Below are positions 62,450-64,000 of a stretch of DNA of 64,000 nt, piece after piece (the first letter of the stretch is position 1; each line of letters starts with the position of its first letter). The position numbers were made by a program, and so were the translations under genes. Source of the stretch: Paramecium sonneborni (Eukaryota > Ciliophora > Oligohymenophorea > Peniculida > Parameciidae); assembly GCA_905182985.1 (NCBI GenBank), contig CAJJDN010000047.1, positions 393,522 through 457,521 of the forward strand, in the 5' to 3' direction. The notes beneath the pieces are model-generated. The model did not search any database. It had not been told where the DNA came from and saw nothing but the letters and a program-made list of their open reading frames with translations.

Positions 62450-62885
62450 ATGGAAGAGGAAACAGTAGAAACTTAAATATAGTTAGATTAAAAGAATATT
62501 TATCGACCAATAAAAATAATATTTCCTCCTCCTAATAATTCAAAAATCATAACAAATTCAAAGTATATTATGTAAAATATCAAGATCATGTAATTGTAAG
62601 AAATCATAATGTTTAAAACAGTATTGTGATTGCTTTGCTAACGGATAAATGTGTTCAGAAAATTGTAATTGTGTTGGTTGTTTCAATAATCCTCTTAATA
62701 GTGAATAAAGAAAAGAGGCTAAAGTTTAAATAATTAATCGAGATCCAGGAGCATTTAAATAATCTTTCAAAGGATGTAATTGTAAAAAATCTGGATGCTA
62801 AAAGAAATATTGTGAATGTTTTTTAAATAGTTTAGCATGTACACATTTGTGTAGATGTGATGGATGTCTCAATTGTTAAAAATGA
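62450..62885 (+). CDS. CXC-domain (LIN54/tesmin/TSO1-type) DNA-binding protein
   Basis: A 22-nt intron (62563-62584, 3' CAAG) gives 137 residues. Two Cys-rich repeats fill most of the protein: CNCKKSQCLKQYCDCFANG with C-x-x-x-C-x-C-x-x-C, then a short hinge (NPLNSEQRKEAKVQIINRDPGAF), then CNCKKSGCQKKYCECFLNS with C-x-x-x-C-x-C-x-x-C. In each repeat the Lys-Lys-Ser and the Tyr that contact the DNA minor groove are present. R-x-x-x-x-x-x-I-x-x-R-x-P-x-A-F in the hinge is typical. LIN54-like proteins bind CHR elements of cell-cycle promoters. At 137 aa this is a minimal version with only a ~40-residue N-terminal extension. Confidence 0.92.
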
Positions 62886-63086
62886 TATTTTTATATAATT
62901 AATTTCAATAAAAGAGTTAGAATCAAATTTAAATTAATTTATTAATCATTTAATTATTATTCTAGTAAGAATAATTGGAAGTATTTTTATAAGTAAATTA
63001 TTGCATTTTTATATTAAATTGCAAATAAAATATTTTAGAAAAATACTTGGTATATAAATTTATTATTTATATCTTTTAGAATTTAA

Positions 63087-64000
63087 TCAGAAAACTCTAT
63101 TGCTTGTAGCACTACTTTATATAAATTAGAGACGGTTTTTAGGTGTTTTAAAGAGAGGAGAAAAGTGAGTCTAAGACTAAATTTTTCTATATTTAATTCT
63201 GTTTTATGCATTTGGTAATATTTTTCTTTTCTTTTCTTTATGACTTCTCAATTAGGATTAAGATGTACTTAAAGGACTATTACAAGATTATTTTTCTAAT
63301 AAATCTTCTGGAAAATGAGTTTTTAATGTAAGTTTTTTAATTTTATTTCTAGGTTTATCTTCTTAAGTTTATTAGATTTATTAATAATCTTATTCTTGAG
63401 AATCATTTTAAGTAATAAAATTATAAAATGTTTTTGATTTAAAAAAGAGTTCAGATTAATTTTGTGTCATTACATTAGTAGGTATGACTTTAATAGGATA
63501 TTTTCTTTATTTTTAAGATAAAAATTCGAGTTATTATTTAATAATATTAATTCTTTGTTATTTTTTTATTTGTTAAATTTATTAAATTTTTTTAGTAGTT
63601 TCAATTAGTTTTTCACTTTAATGTGGAGATTCTAAAATAGTTTCTGTTTTGATTCTTTAACAATAATATTATGGAAAATTAGAAGCTGTTTTTGCATCTG
63701 TTTAGGTTCTAAGTTCAGCAAATTATTGTAATTCTATTCTATGTAATTTTAATTCTTCAAATTGTTATTCAAACATTCTTTCAACTAAAGATGTTCTTTA
63801 AATTTTATAAGCGAATCCTTTGGCTGAATTACAAATCAAAGAATATTCATAGGGTAGATTAATATTGAGGTGATAGAATCCAAATACTTAGAGTTCTCCA
63901 ATTTCAAATAGCTAAGAGAAGAATAAAATGATTACATTTGAATTAGTTTATTTATTTTTATTAAACTTTTTGACTAAGAAACTACCAGATTTGATTAGAA
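63087..64000 (-). CDS. cyclic-nucleotide-binding-domain protein (C-terminal part, cut by window edge)
   Basis: The frame enters from the right edge and ends at TGA 63087-63089. A 24-nt intron near 63914-63937 joins KSGSFLVKKF to LFEIGELQVFGFYHL. The sequence LIKSGSFLV, then L-F-E-I-G-E-L-x-V-F-G-F, then PYEYSLICNS is the second half of a cyclic-nucleotide-binding or CNBD-like fold; the phosphate-binding Gly-Glu is reduced to IGELQ. About 200 Gln/Lys/Ser-rich residues follow (QQIQQIKKQQRIN and a basic end). The N-terminal part is outside the window, so whether it is a channel, kinase or stand-alone CNBD protein cannot be told. Confidence 0.65.

Overview
This window is macronuclear-type DNA from a ciliate, almost certainly a Paramecium. 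The evidence is direct. Open frames run for hundreds of codons only if TAA and TAG are read as glutamine and TGA is the sole stop. Genes are dense on both strands. Introns are 19-32 nt (GT...AG, mostly GTA...TAG), and removing them restores frame in gene after gene. Base composition is very AT-rich. I saw no telomere repeat, tRNA, rRNA or CRISPR. Because only TGA stops translation, exon calls rest on intron arithmetic plus protein-family fit.

Left part (1-20,100): a dCache-type membrane sensor (partial), a roughly 1,000-residue unknown protein, a PH-like/Ser-Thr kinase with an in-frame TGA, a cathepsin L-type protease, a DUF922-like protein whose HExxH Glu reads Gln, a polyQ protein, an FHA protein, a RanBP1-domain nucleoporin and two unknown proteins, one of them a coiled coil.

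Centre (20,600-36,300): a repeat-rich and poorly assembled stretch. Two adjacent degenerate-kinase genes (called K and L here) are bracketed by ~0.65-0.7 kb inverted repeat arms. K occurs forward (twice, the second being an unmerged contig overlap) and again in reverse orientation joined to the other arm. This is what recombination between the arms (inversion) would produce. Single N bases at 22450, 26975 and 34914 each sit between near-identical direct repeats and look like overlapping contig ends that were not merged. A phospholipid scramblase and a small basic protein follow.

Right part (36,400-64,000): a MORN protein starting MGIVCCS, a cyclic-nucleotide-gated-type K+ channel with a TIGYGD filter, membrane proteins, an LC8-like gene, a Na+/K+-ATPase-type P-type ATPase, ribosomal protein P0 (uL10), an IQ+MORN protein, two tandem heat-shock-factor genes, a GTPBP1/2-like GTPase, a Pumilio protein, a TauE/SafE permease, a LIN54/tesmin-type CXC protein and the C-terminal part of a cyclic-nucleotide-binding protein cut by the right edge. 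There are no operons. Genes are single units, often separated by 30-150 bp, with several tight convergent ends.
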